DNA of 64,000 nt. Origin: Astropecten irregularis (taxonomy: Eukaryota; Echinodermata; Asteroidea; Paxillosida; Astropectinidae). This document shows positions 1-13,600 of the stretch, in pieces; the stretch's first letter is position 1, and every line of letters begins with the position of its first letter. A program made the position numbers and the translations under genes. The stretch lies in contig OZ020246.1 of NCBI GenBank assembly GCA_963971285.1, positions 22,055,217 through 22,119,216 on the forward strand, written 5' to 3'. Under the pieces are notes generated by a model, which saw only the letters and a list, made by a program, of their open reading frames with translations, did not search any database and was not told where the DNA came from.

Positions 1-599
1 CTCTTTACTTGTTTCGGCCATTCGCAGCAGTCTTGGACTGGACCTGGATGAGATGGCCTTGTGTGCAATTGAACACTCAGTTAGGGTGTTGGACTTGACC
101 CGCCCATGCGATTATATGAGTGCCTAGATCTTCTTCATATAGAAACCTTAACACCTTTATCTTATATAGCTTTTGAGAAGGATCCTCCTAGGATCGAAAC
201 ACGTCAGGCCCTCCCAACTCTAAGCATTTGATATGTTTCAGGTCATTTTGACTGATGAGCAGTGCACTTTGCAGCAGTTTATTACTTGTATTGACTTTAA
301 TCTTATGTCAGACGTTCATTGGAGAAACTGACAATAATAAGGCTTTATTCGCAATTCTCAAATCTCACCAAAGAATTCATTTGTAATCAGTTGATTTCTG
401 TCGTTACCAGATTGAGCCTTTTCATAACTATGTCATAATGGAACACGTTAACTGTTGGTGTGCTGCACTTATGATAATAATATACATGTGTCTAATTAAT
501 ATATTGCAGTTGTGTTTAGTTCTCATCAATAATTTGAATAAAATAGAAGATCCAAAATGCATGTTACTCCACGTATTCTCTAATTGCTTGTAATTATGT

Positions 600-1075
600 A
601 ATTTGCTTCAATTTTTCATGACAAATCAAACAATTAATTCAAATGCTAAAAAATAGACCAGTTTTCATGCTAGAAATCGGTTCTTTGTGCACTGGGATAT
701 GTATATGTATTTGTGTGATTTGGAACACTTTTGGGGGAAAAGTCTATTTTGGGCCAAAAATGACAAAAACGACAAGGGGTACCCCTTGCCATTTTTTCAA
801 TTTTTCATGAAAAATCAAATGTCCTGAAATGGTTTCAATTATCCTATCTGATAAGAAATATGCCCGTTTCCATGCTAGAAATGGGTTCTGTGTGATTTGG
901 AACACTTTTGAGAAAAAAAACAATTTTGGGTCAAAAATGACAAAAACGACAAGGGGTACCCCTTGCCATTTTTTCAATTTTTCATGAAAAATCAAATGTC
1001 CTGAAATGGTTTCAATTCTCCTCTTAGATAGGAAATATGCCCGTTTCCATGCTAGAAATGGGTTCTGTGTGCTTT
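600..1075. repeat. 177-bp tandem repeat, about 2.7 copies
   Basis: The string GACAAGGGGTACCCCTT recurs at 771 and 948, a period of 177. Flanking sequence (TTTTTCATGAAAAATCAAATGTCCTG, and CATGCTAGAAATGGGTTCTG) repeats with it. A more diverged third copy lies at 600-770. Each unit contains two short palindromes, GGGGTACCCC and TTTTTCATGAAAAA. Confidence 0.9.
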
Positions 1076-2529
1076 AGGACATCTAATTGGGTGAAATAAG
1101 TAAATATTATTAAATTATTATGACAGCAAAAGCACCACAAGTCGATCAAACGACAACAGAAATCTTCAGTTTCCACAACGGATTGAAGCGAGCGATGACT
1201 GGTACAAAATATCACCCGTGATCAGCAAAATATCAGTTTCGCATATTTACTCATATATCACATGATTACTTCCATATACAAGTGGCATGATGGGTTAATA
1301 TTAACTATCATTAACATATATATATAATATATTTTTTCTCATTTAAAACGTTGTGGACAAGTTGTGTGCACTCACAACAAGTAAAGGTTACCATACTTTA
1401 AGACTTTGTAGGTTTACAATGGGTCACTAGATCGATTATTAGTCTATGTTTATGGCATACATACGACTTAATGCATGACAATATATGTACAATGTATACA
1501 TATTCTTTGTGGTTAAAGATAATTTGACACATGTTATATAAACATGTCAATAAATTAAAGAACACGTTTTAATGTTAACATAACATGTCATTACTTGCTC
1601 AGTTTTCGTCTCCTCTGGTTTTTACTTGGGTTTTGACTAAAAGTTTTTGTTTTTTTTGCGGTAATTGACTTCTCGGCTAGTTGTACCAATATCCAATGTG
1701 TGTACATATCATGTGCATCTTTAACAGCGTAACGCACCAAATTAATCAAACCCTCCTAAATATGCAAATGCAAAACTACTTAAGACTAAATCCTTGATAT
1801 TGACTGAAAACAAAATAATTACAAAATAATAATCAACATTTCATGCAAATTAAACAGAATTATATTGATTGTTTGGTCAAGAAATCCGCATCTTAATATC
1901 TGAGGGTTAATGCATTATTCATAGACTTCAAAGACAGTAAAGTAAACGTGCCAGTAAAAATGTTTCTGCCTGATTCTGATATTAGGTAAGTAGGTGCAGA
2001 AATTACCACAGAAAAGAAAAAACTCTAAACTAAAAACTCCCCTTTTTACATGTAGACAACATTTTCTACAAGCAATATCAACTAGATCAGCTGATTCAAC
2101 CTCTTAAATGTACGTGACGCACACCCATATTAAGGGTAATTATAAGTATAAACATATCAGGCTAATTATATGTATAAACAAGCATTATTCGTCATGTCTA
2201 AATCTATTTTCTCTACGTGTTTCCCAATTGTTGTGTCAATGCTCAAAAAGATCATGTTATAAAGAGGTAGTTTGGACGGTGCAGTGATATTTAAAGCAGT
2301 GAAAATAGACTGTTTCTGGTCGGGGTGAAAAGTAGTCAAGTGCTTACATGTGTGACTAAAATTAAACAGGCGAAATAAAAGCCTCCCCCCCCCCCTCTCC
2401 AAACAAAATAAGACATAAGATGCCAAAGCTGGACACAACTACAGTGTAAAGATTTCTCATACATTGCAAATTTCCGAAGTGATAAACAGTAATTGTGCGA
2501 ATCAGGCAAAAAAACGAATGTTCAAATGT

Positions 2530-2843
2530 ATGCAAATACTGCAAATATTTGAAAATACATGCAAATCATGCTATGTTTTACATGCAATCATTTATGTCAA
2601 GGGAAATGTAGGTCATGCAAATTTAAAGTGACGTAGGCACTTTGTTTGCAACAAACACACCTCAAAAGACCCCTTGTACATGAATGCTCCCCAAGCCTCG
2701 AATACAGTGCCACAGTGCAATGAAATAATGGCTATATTACATGATATAAATGATAAACTCTTGTGAAGACCAAATAGCTCAAGCTAAAAATCTGAAAATA
2801 AATATATGCAACTATATGCACATGTTTGCAAATATATGCAAAT
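2530..2843. promoter_or_regulatory. Cluster of octamer-like ATGCAAAT motifs
   Basis: ATGCAAAT at 2530-2537, 2559-2566, 2615-2622 and 2836-2843, with CTGCAAAT at 2539 and TTGCAAAT near 2826: six octamer-like sites in about 310 bases. POU-family factors bind ATGCAAAT (known). Function here is inference; it could also be degenerate repeat sequence. Confidence 0.4.
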
Positions 2844-3019
2844 GCATGCCTAGCTGATGAAATTACTTGCAGCTCGGATTTTGCTCAGTACACAAAATGT
2901 CTTCTAAAAAATTGATCGATTTTATACATTTGAATGGCAGCAATTGGTACAGAAATCAACCCATGGTCTTATTGAGGCATGGTTTAACTTCATTAGGACA
3001 AAAATAGCTGAAGCTAACC

Positions 3020-3427
3020 CAGACCTCCCAACATTTGTTTTTAAAAATTCCTAAAGACTTTTTTAGGGAGCGAAGTGATCACGCCTGAGAGAGTGTAGCG
3101 ACCACGCATTGTGGAGTTCAGGTATACGTCAGGAGTTGAGAGAATACATGTAACATGGTGCTGCTACGCTAGTGGTATTATAAACCATATTTTGCAGTTA
3201 GTGTACCACGTTTTAGAATAACAAACAGTCGCTCGCGGAGTGATATAGGAGATGTCACGGCTGATGCGTGGACTGGAAAACGGTTAACTTGCGCACTCAA
3301 TATTCAGAATGCCATGTGCCTGGTACAAATCTACCTTTTCGGAAAATAATGGACAAGAGCGGAAAATCGTAATCAACTTAAAAAAAGCGGAAATTTTCTG
3401 CCAAAAGCGGAAAGGTTGGAAGGTCTG
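3020..3427. mobile_element. MITE with CAGACCTCCCAAC ends
   Basis: The left end CAGACCTCCCAAC (3020) and right end GTTGGAAGGTCTG (to 3427) are inverted with one mismatch. The interior has repeated AGCGGAAA words. No transposase frame. Superfamily not assigned. Confidence 0.6.
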
Positions 3428-3704
3428 CTAACCCCAATTTGCAGCAAGAGAATGTATTTTGGTTGCCTTGTATTGTATGCCACTTAATGCTTTATCAAAC
3501 TTAACCCAAGCTTCTGTCAACCTTTTAAAAGTGAAGGAAAAGAGTTGTTACCATGAACCAAATCCTCATGTCAGATTTAAATGGTCTAACTATGGTAATG
3601 ACATCATCAGTTACTGTTATTAACCCAGTTTTAGCCTGGCTGACTTATAAACCAACTCGATAACCCATACTGTATACATTACGGTTACCCATTCACGTGC
3701 ACAT

Positions 3705-4665
3705 CTAATCCAGTTTAGTCTTGGCTTGAGCTAACTTGGGTTGATTGACAAACTCTAGGCCGTAGAGATATATCAATCCTAGACACACTGCTGTGGCTAC
3801 CATCCAGAAGAACACATAGGCTACTTGCAGGAACAGGTCAGCTGAAACCAAAAACAAATTCAATACTGTAAGAAATAAACACGAACAATTCATGAAAGTC
3901 ATCTCCAGCAAATGCTGATACAGCCTTAAAGGTACAGTACATGATTGGTAACATACTCAAACAGAAATGTTCACAGATTTACGTTTAACTTTCAGGATAT
4001 GAAGATGGTTCTGGTAGAAACATACCGTTAAAATATTTCCGCCTGAAATGGTGTATTTATCCAGAAATGAGTAATTTTAACAAAGACCGAAAACAGTTTT
4101 GATCTCAGGTTAAGATCAAAACCATTCTTCATGTGTTATAAGACAAATTGAGTCGGGTTTTCGTTTTATGTTCTCGTGACTCAGATGTCCAATTGAGGTT
4201 GAATTTTCACAGGTTTATCATTTCATAAACATTATTGGATCTGACAAAGTGTGGGTTATGTTCTGTGACCTTTTAATACCAATCATGTATTATACCTTCA
4301 ATGTTGTGGTGCCTACTCAATAGCACCAAGGAGCATACATGTAGTGGCAATAAAGGAGCCCTGTATAGTGAAGCAGTTCAGGTTTGACCACAGTGCTAGT
4401 TGAACAACAGGTATCAAATAACAAGTCTACATTCATCAGGGAGCCTGACTTCTTATAACACATGAAAATCAAGTGTACAAATTATTCATTTGAAGCAACT
4501 TGATTAAAAGGCTACCAATTGGACAAGCTGAGGTGTGTTGAGGGTTTTAGAGGGATCAGGCAGACTGAGGTAGGGTTGAAGAAAAACCAAATGTAGCAAC
4601 TTACAGCCCGGGATGAGAATGCTGATGATGACCATAGAGAATGCTATGATGCAGATGACTGGAAG
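3705..4665 (-). CDS. SACM1L: SACM1L exons 18-19: two membrane segments and ER-retrieval tail
   Basis: Exon 18 (4605-4665) encodes a hydrophobic stretch at residues 528-547 starting [11 protein letters not shown]. Exon 19 (3705-3841) encodes a second one at about 554-574 ([13 protein letters not shown]...). Two hydrophobic segments with both ends cytosolic is the known SAC1 topology. The protein ends AKTKLD then TAG. KTKLD has lysines at -5 and -3, like human KEKID, and fits a KXKXX COPI retrieval signal. I saw no convincing AATAAA just downstream on this strand, so the 3' UTR end is not placed. Confidence 0.95.
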
Positions 4666-7600
4666 CTGGTGAGGAGACAAGTCAAAAATACCAGAGTTAA
4701 TTCTGATATTTCATTTCATGATCGAGTGCGGCTATGATACAAGGTCACACAATTAAGAACTTTCAAAAATCTGGTCTTGCTTATGGGCCTGTTTGTTTCG
4801 GGAAAGCGATCAGTGATCAGATGTGCAAAATCTACTACCGATTGAATTTTAGCGTACTCTGCCTACGACATGGATTTGTAAGATCAAATATGGCGATCAA
4901 GATTCGTGGCGAAACAAACAGGCCCTAAAGTACAGGCCCCTTTCAGTTTAAAGAATGTATACCATTCATTCCAATACGCCACGCAATAGCAATATTCTAA
5001 CAACAAAAGGAAAATGAAAATAGATTTACCAGCAGGAATTTGGGATCCCTCTGAGGTCTGAGTGGAGATGGTGCTGTGATTCCTTCATTCTCCTCAACGA
5101 TGTAATTACCAAGGAACAAGTCAATAGAATCCTACGGAGAGAAGACACAGAGATCAGTCATAATTAAGAGAAAATATACCTCTTGCTTGGACCCAAGAAG
5201 GAATAATAAAGAGAACAGTAATTTACTTAATTCCATTTCCTTCCTTAAAGGCACAGTAAGGGATTACCAGAACAAACCATACAACTTTTAGGATATGAAG
5301 ATGGTGCTGGCAGAAACATACCGTTACAATATTTCTGTTTGGAATGGTGTATTTATCAAGAAGTTAGTAAAACAAAGACTGAAATAAGTTTTGATCTCGG
5401 GGTAAGATCAAAACCATTCTTTATGTTTTATAAGAAAAATTGGGTCGGGTTTTCGCTATTTTCTCGTGACTCAGATGTTCACTTGAGCTCCAATTTTCAC
5501 AGGGTTATTATTTTCATGTACATGATGGATCAGACAAAGTATGAGTGCAGTCCTGTGACCTTTACCAATCATGTATTATACCTTTAACACTTTAATCTCT
5601 GACCTCCAAATAATAAAAATATTGTATCACTTTATAAGGCCACAAGCAGAGCAGCAAGATGGCTAGAAGGAGTGGGAGGAGCTTGATTCTCTATAATGGG
5701 CGGGTGGTCATTTCCCTTTACCTGTCTGTATCCATCCACAAAGTTGTTCATGTAATATCGTAACATAGAGTTGTATAAGTCCTTCAGCATCCCAAAGTGA
5801 GTACGTTTGCCAGTCCTGATGCAAATGGAAAAATAACAATGATTATCAATTAATCAGCTGAAGTCTATGGTAGTACAAGTTTGCTGATGTCAGATGGCCG
5901 ACGTCATAGAATTCTGACCCAACCTGGTGGCAAGACTAAGGGCCTGTTTGTTTCGCCATGTATCTTGGTCGCCGTGATATTTGATCTTGCAAATCCACGT
6001 CGCAGACTGGCTACGCTAAAATGCGATGCAAAGCAGCTTTTGTGCGCTGGATCACTGATCGCATGCCTGAAACAAACAGGCCCCCGTTTTAAGTCAAATA
6101 CTGACCATCTTCTGCATTCCCAAAAGCGTTGAGCTTTCAAATGCATACAGACTAAAAGAAAACATTTCTGAAACACCGCAGCTTTACAATACATCCAAAA
6201 TGAATGAGCCATTCATAAATGTTTATACTATGTACAACTCATTATTTTGAGGAATTCTAGCAAAGTTATCGACTACCCTTTTTAAAAAGGCCTTTTGAGA
6301 AAGTTCCTGCAAGAATCTAAACATCAGGCCATCCTAACTCCAAGCATTTGACATATTTCAGGTCATCATTTTGTTTGATGAGCAGTTTGCAGCAGTTGAT
6401 TACCGGTACTTGTTATGAAAGTTATTACCGGGGTAATCACCGGTTGTTTTTTAACTGATGTCTTTCATGACATGAATATATCACTTATGCCATCTATGTC
6501 TAAAATAAAACCTTCAAAGTTGTGAAGGAAGGACTACAAGGGTAAAAGATCTACCAAACTATTCAAGAGACTTACCGTGTGAAATCTGTCTTGAGAGCAC
6601 CAGTGCCTGCATACTGCCGTGAGCAGAAATCAGCATTGTCTGCCCATGCTGCAATGAGCCAAGCAAACAAAAACCACATGTTATATCTGGAATACCACGT
6701 TTCTTTCACTGTAACCCCAACTTTTGACTTAAACACAACTGTGTGAAAAAAACTGGTTCCCATGTACCGTTCCCAGGTTGCAGCATTGCAGAGTGTATCA
6801 TTGAAACGATCCCTGGGGTTTGGCGGTGTGTGCGTGGTTTCATGGCTTCTGACTGCCAAACGAACAAAGATAATTGACTATTGGGGTCACCACCAACGTA
6901 GGGCTGGAAGGCTCAGTTGGTAGAGCGCCTGTACGGTATTCATCTAGGAGGTTGCCGGTTCAAATCCCGCCCCAGTCAATTTTTCTTTGTTCACTTTTCA
7001 ATGACTTTAAAAGAATAGTTGTTACAGTTTCATCTAAAAGCTGTAAATTATATTTAGACCATGGAATAAACTATTAACCTTCTTAAACTTCAAGTCATTC
7101 AAAAGTGAACAAAGAAAAATTGACTGGAGCAGGATTTCTGAATACGACCTTCTGAATACTGTACCGGCACTCTTACCAACTGAGCTATCCAGCCCTATGT
7201 TGGCTGTGTCCAAAATTGTCAATTATCTTTGTTTGTTTGATTGCCAGTCAGAAGCCATGAAACCAATCACATGTATACCACTATATCCCAAGGATCATTT
7301 AAGATACGTGCAACCTGGGAAACAGTACATGGGGGATCACTCAAAGAGGATACAACATTTAATCAATCATCAAATAACCACAAGGGAAACTGACTGGTTA
7401 TATCAATCCAGTCAATTTCACTTGTGATTATTTGATGATTTTCTGAAACTCATGAAAAAACTCATCCCTCTTTCATCAAACCACAAGTAGTGCAAACAAA
7501 TAAATATCAATCAATCATGTGGAGAACACCAGCCATAAAACATAGATTTGAACAGAATCCTACGGGATAAATTTTGCTGGGAATGAAATAAATATGCAAA

Positions 7601-10600
7601 GCTCACTGTTCTTGAAGGTGCTTTCAAACGCTGTACTGAGATGATTGTCTAGACTCTCTCCTGGATTCAGAATGCCGAAACACTGCAATCAAAAAATGAC
7701 AAAACACACAAGAGGAAAAAGTAATAGGTTTTGAGGTAACACCAAGGTATAATAATCTCTTTTGTAAGTATGGGGTGGCTCTTAAAAGAGCCAGGTTTAC
7801 TCGACGTTCTGGCCAGTATGCTCTGGCCTTCTTCAGACCAAGACACAAGAGGAAGTTACTTCAAACCTGGTGAAATGGGATTTGTTTCAGTCAAATCCAC
7901 AGGGCAGACAATTTCCTGAAGTTGAGAATCAAATTGATCAGATGACCTCTAGATAGCTTGGTGGTCTAGCGGTACTGCGGAAGTGTTGTAGTACCTGTAC
8001 TCGGTACTCGGGGTTCTCGAGTACTACTCGAGTACCATTTTCAGAGTAATCATACACGTGCTCGAACTACAGTTCTTGTACTTGGGCTACAAAATACTCG
8101 GAATTCAAGATCCCAAAAATTGTACTCGTACTAGATTAGCAGTACTCGATAAAAAATCCTTTTAGCTTGATATGTGTAAGTTGATAGGTTTCCTTCCTGT
8201 TTTAAACATGCACAACTTCACTTGATCCTCATTTTTCAATCAGTATAGTTTTGTATTAGCCAGTTGCACTCCACCATCTGCTTAATTTGAATGTATTTTA
8301 AAGCACAATTTCCACCAACTTATTAAGTTCAAGTACATGGAATTAGTACAGGGATTTTTATTCTGAATAAGAAGTACTTGTACTCGTACTTGGAGGATAA
8401 GTACTTGTACTCGGAAACCAGTACTACCTGTCTTTGTACTCGGTAGTACTTGGTACTAAAAAAAACGTACTGACTACAACACTGTCTAGCATGCGAGAAG
8501 TCCCTCACTAGAACCAAGGAGTTGTTGTGTTCAGCTCATCCCAGGACGCCTTTTACTACCTTCCTCAGTGACAATTCAACATCCAAGAAGGCCCCGCCGT
8601 GATGATGGATGCCCTTACCTGTAGCTGCTCTTGGAGTATTCTCCTTCCCAGCATACTCTGTACCACATTGGTGCGGTCCAGGCAATCCATGCAGTTGGTT
8701 CGGAAGACTCCCGTCTGGTTCTTGAGAAGCTGATTAGCAGGATTGAGAATGAAACACCTACACGTAGAACGTAGAGGGAGTAACAGAGAGAGAGAGAGGA
8801 AGAGTTAGGAATGGAAGCAATAAAGGAACTCCATGCTTTGGTTTTTGACAAAGAAATACAGATTCATGGGCAAAAATATCAAGGAAGATACAGTAACAGT
8901 CATCTGTGAAATTTCCAGTCCCATACGGTGCCTAATTTTTGAGAAAACTGTGACAAACGTTATTTTCAAATCTATTCACAGGAGTCTTGATCTCAACCCA
9001 AGATCAGAGTGTTTTGGTCTTTGGTTGTACTCTTCTCAGTGAAAAATACAGCATTTCAGGCAGAAAATCTTTTATGGTACGTTTCTACCATCACCATCTT
9101 AAAAACCCTGTAAATGGTAAAGATAGAGGTACATGTGTAAAGATATCTGCTTCAGTATGCTACCAAAGTATGATATATACCGATCCGATGGCGCGACCAT
9201 GGAGGTAAGAAACACCCGCCATTACTGCAGTGTCCCCGGCCGCCTTTTGTACGGCAACAAAAGAATTTACGTCCGCCGCACTCCATACTGCAGGGTGTGT
9301 GTCCCCCTAATCAGGGGACTTTCACCCTGCAGTATGAAGTGCGGCGGACGTAAATTCTTTTGTTGGCAGACAAAAGGTTGGCAAGGACACTGCAGTAATG
9401 GCGGATGGTAAGTCAAGCCATCCGATCGGTGTATACCCAGTACCTTTAAGCTATAAGAGTAAGAATGCAAGAATGCTACATCTCCTGAATAGTATGATCA
9501 CTACATGAGCGCAGGTTCCTACTGGAGAGTCTATTATGATAAGAGAATGAAATAAAGCGGATGCATTTATTTTTTGACTCACCCGAGCTTGTCCTGTTGA
9601 GGGATTAATCTATCCATGAGGATGGACAGCCGGTCCCATCTCATCTTGCGACATTCATGATGGAAGTCAAAGGACTCATACCTGCAAGTTATAAACATCA
9701 CATCAAAGAGGTCTTGAGTGAATCTCTGCTTCTTAAAACTCAAATGTCAGACTCCTGCCATGAGGCATAAATGGGTATCTTCAAGCCATGTACAATGGAA
9801 CATCGCTATAATGAACATTATAAATTGTTCGTTATAGTGGTCATTCATTATAGTGATTTCAAGAACCATATTCTGTATGTAGTGTACACAAAAATGGGAG
9901 CCAAGGATGATGTTCGGTATAGACAAATGTTCAGTATAGCGGTATTCGTTATAGTGGCGTTCCACTGTACGCAGAAATTAATATGATCAAATCTGAAGTA
10001 TACAATGATGCTTACTTGATATTTTTATTCCCAGCATCGATGACGGCTTTGGCAAAAGACTTCTCTAGTCTATCTTCAATTCCTCTGTGGTCAATCTAAG
10101 GATGGAATAAGAAAATGGCGACACAATTTACTTTTAACTCAACAACAATCATGCCCAATTCATTGACTTATTTATTCAGTTTACATCAACCTCAGAAACA
10201 TACTCAACTTTGAGATTAGTGTAACTCATCTATCTTTTATAATTGCTCAGGGTTAGGAGAGCCTGAGGTTTCAATCCTACCAGAATCCTAGCTGATAGTA
10301 TCCTGCTAAGATTGAAACCTCATCAGGGCTGGATTTCACCAAACACTAAGATTAATCTTAAGATGAGTTGTCAGTATCACCATAGTGATTTATATTGTGT
10401 CATCACACTTTGCTTAAGCAATTGGAATTGGTTCACAATATTAGTCAGCCCAGGCCCTTCTCAGTCTATGCATTATATATTTCAGGTCATTATTTTGGTC
10501 GATGAGCAGTTTGCAGCAGTTGGTTACTTGTATTGATTAACTTTTACAATTATTTGTTACATTTTGGTATTAGGCTTGAGAATTCCTCAAATGATACAAC

Positions 10601-13600
10601 AATGTGAGGACATATTGATGCAAAGTGGTTGTGAGGCAGCAGGGAAACCACTTGAGCAAAGTGGGACATCAAACCCAATCCCTGACATGCCTGAGGCATT
10701 ACTAACCCAGATCCCAGTAGTGAATAAGCAACTCTCCAACATCATTCCTTATCTCTCGTTCGTTTCGTAAATCCACAAATGACCGCAATTACTTCAAGGA
10801 AGTTGTATACTCACCAGATTCACCAGGACCTGATCCCCATAGCTGACAACCTGGCTGTCTAGATGCCTCATAAAACCATCCAGCTAAAATATTCATAAAT
10901 ATACACACAATCAGTCAATCAAAGTAAATGTATATCAATACTGAAGGGTATAAAGATGGTGATGGTGGAAGCATACCGTTACAATGTGTATGATATTACC
11001 TTTAAGCACCATAATTTGCTTAAGCACCAAAGACCTTGGTAAATAAAATCAGCCAAAACTTCTTGTGAATGTTATATATGCTCAGCAAACAATGGCCGAA
11101 TACAACTCAAAGGCTGTTAACATCACATGAAAATTTGCTTGACAATCCTGTTTGATCAAGGAAATTTTGGTGCTTAAGCAGCTCTATGAAATTGGCCCCA
11201 AGATGTCATACCACAAGACAACCAAGCTAGCTGGGGTCAGCAGGGTAAGCCAAATGCATGAACGCAGCGGGAACTGCAGACTTTATTTTGTCTTTTGACC
11301 ACTAAACAGGAAGGGAAATGATACTTACATGGTTCTGCCCTTGGCTGATTAGTATCTTTGGTTTGTATTTGATGTTTGGTCGCTGGGACCAATACAGTGG
11401 TATAGAGCCTCTGGTCTGCAATAAAAATGTCAAGATTTCAAAGCTGTTGAACAAAAGGCTCATAAATATGCTTCATGAGAAGTCCCCTGATTCTGAAATC
11501 ATTTTTATGAGGTTGAATTTGGTTTAAGCAATTGGTTCAAAATTGCTTTAACTTTGGTTGAAAAGATTGCTTTAAATTTGCTTTCATTTGGCTTGCATTT
11601 GGGGTTAAATTTGGTTTGATTTGGTTTTAAATTAGTTCAAATGTGGTTTAATTTTGTTTTCAATTTCGGTTTGATTTGGTTTGATTTCTCATTGAAAAGT
11701 GAACAAGGAAACATTGATTTGAGCGGGATTTAAACCATCGATCCCCGGAATACCATACCGGCGCCCTAACCAACTGAGCTATCCAGCCCTATGCTGGCGC
11801 TGTCCGGAAAAGTCAAATCATCTCTGTTCGTTTGCAAATTGCAAGTCAGAAGCCATGAAACCCACTCAGGCTCATGCTCCAGCTCTGTCATCCATGTGCT
11901 GAAAATTATAGGTTTTTCATTGAAACTGAAACTCTGTTTTCCTTTTCAAACCAGAGAATCTACTTCCAAACAGCAGCCAAAATCATCTATTTTAATTTTT
12001 ATTTTAAAATGGATTCACAAAATGGGGCTGGAGCAGGAGCTGGAGCCTGACCCTCCATTTTGTAAACCCCTTAAGAAAAGATTAAATTAGGTTTAAAGAG
12101 ACTAGTCTGACCTGTACGAATGATCCTCTCCATCCTTTGCATTGCACAATCTGTTCAGTCTCTACGTAGTTAGCCACATGACCCTCACTGTCTAGTCCTC
12201 TCATGTAGTATCTTGTACCAGCACGGAAGCAACTCCGTCTGGAGATCAGGATATAGTCAAAGCGCTTACCGTGCAGGATGCCTATTGTTATTGTCACGAC
12301 TGATGGCACAAAATGGTTAAGGAAAAAATGCATGTAGGTCAATTTATACGGTGAACAAAGAAGGTTGGATGAGGTTGGATTTGAGTTACCCAATGAAGAG
12401 TCCCAAATTGGTAATCATCCTTATTCTGTAGCACGTCCAAGGACAAATTAGATGAATTTTAAAAGTTCAAATACTTTTGTACAGAGCAGGTGTACAAAAA
12501 AAACTTAACCAAAAAATCTGAAAATCGATCTACGTCAGTGAAGGGAAAGACTAATTAGCATAATTCTCCCCAACGAAAAATCATGAATAACAATGATATT
12601 AACCACACATTTTCTCATGAGATCTTTGTAGCTCATAATAACAAAGGATACATCCGCACATGACCGGCAGTATGAAACGCCCCAGCTGAAAAACAAAAAT
12701 ACAAAAATCTTCCTTTAGACAATGTAATGAATTCTCTTTTTACTTAAATAGAATTGAAATCAAGAAAGAAAATGCCATGGATCAAAAGCTCAATGAACTA
12801 ACTCACAGGAGTGCCTAACTTGCCTTTAATAAGCATGTAACAGCTTTGGCCTGAAATATTAGCCTTGCTTAGTACATCATACAAATATATTCATACACCT
12901 TTCTTTATATTGAGAATTATTATGCAATAACTTTAACGCTAGATAATTGGGTCATAAATGTGGTACCCAAATTGTGATTCTTTCTTCAAGATAATTGATT
13001 TGTGGTTACATAATGAGGCATAAATAATATTCTCTTTATAAGTTGTGTGGAAACTGAAAAAGAGCCGGTTAACTCGACGGTCCAACCTGTATCCTCTGGC
13101 GGTCTTCAGATTGTCATTTCTACTGAATACAGCCAGAGTATACTGCCGGAACTTTGAGTTAACCGGCTCTTTTCAAAGCCACACAACTCAAAGGAGTATA
13201 ATTTACGTCTGCACATAAATTATCTTATGTATTTATGACAAATTCTCACCTCAGGCTGAGATGCTAACTCACGTAACAAATGACCGTTCCATACAAAGCG
13301 CTGGTCTGCCTGTGATGAGAAAAAAAAAATAATAATAAAATGGAAAATCCTATTTCAACCTGACATATCAAACATGTTTTCAAATAGTAAGGTTCATTAT
13401 GCACAAGAGGTGAATGTAGATACACAATGAAAAACTGGTATAACCTCATTGTCAAGGAGCACGGACCATGAACAAATTTGACTTCTCAACACCGACCACA
13501 TCTAAGGTCTGACTTAAGAAATTGATGGAGCAGACCTCAGGGAACATTTCTAGGTACTATGTGACCTCAAATTGTGGTAGCACTTTTGTGTAATATCCCA

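Larger units (their letters stand above)
1..3704. other. Flank downstream of SACM1L, no gene seen
   Basis: AT-rich sequence with repeats: a fragment of the GATCCT(G/C)CTAGGAT..CAGGCCCTCC family (about 175-300), a 177-bp tandem repeat (600-1075), an octamer-like cluster (2530-2843) and a MITE (3020-3427). The short open frames here are not conserved-looking and several lie in repeats. The SACM1L 3' UTR must occupy the part nearest 3704. Confidence 0.6.

Noticed and set aside
12621..12652. Extending SACM1L exon 7 past GTATCC to a later donor
   Set aside because: Reading on gives [10 protein letters not shown], which does not fit the SAC1 family. Ending at 12652 and starting exon 8 at 12299 recreates the conserved MxGFVTI..GK spacing.
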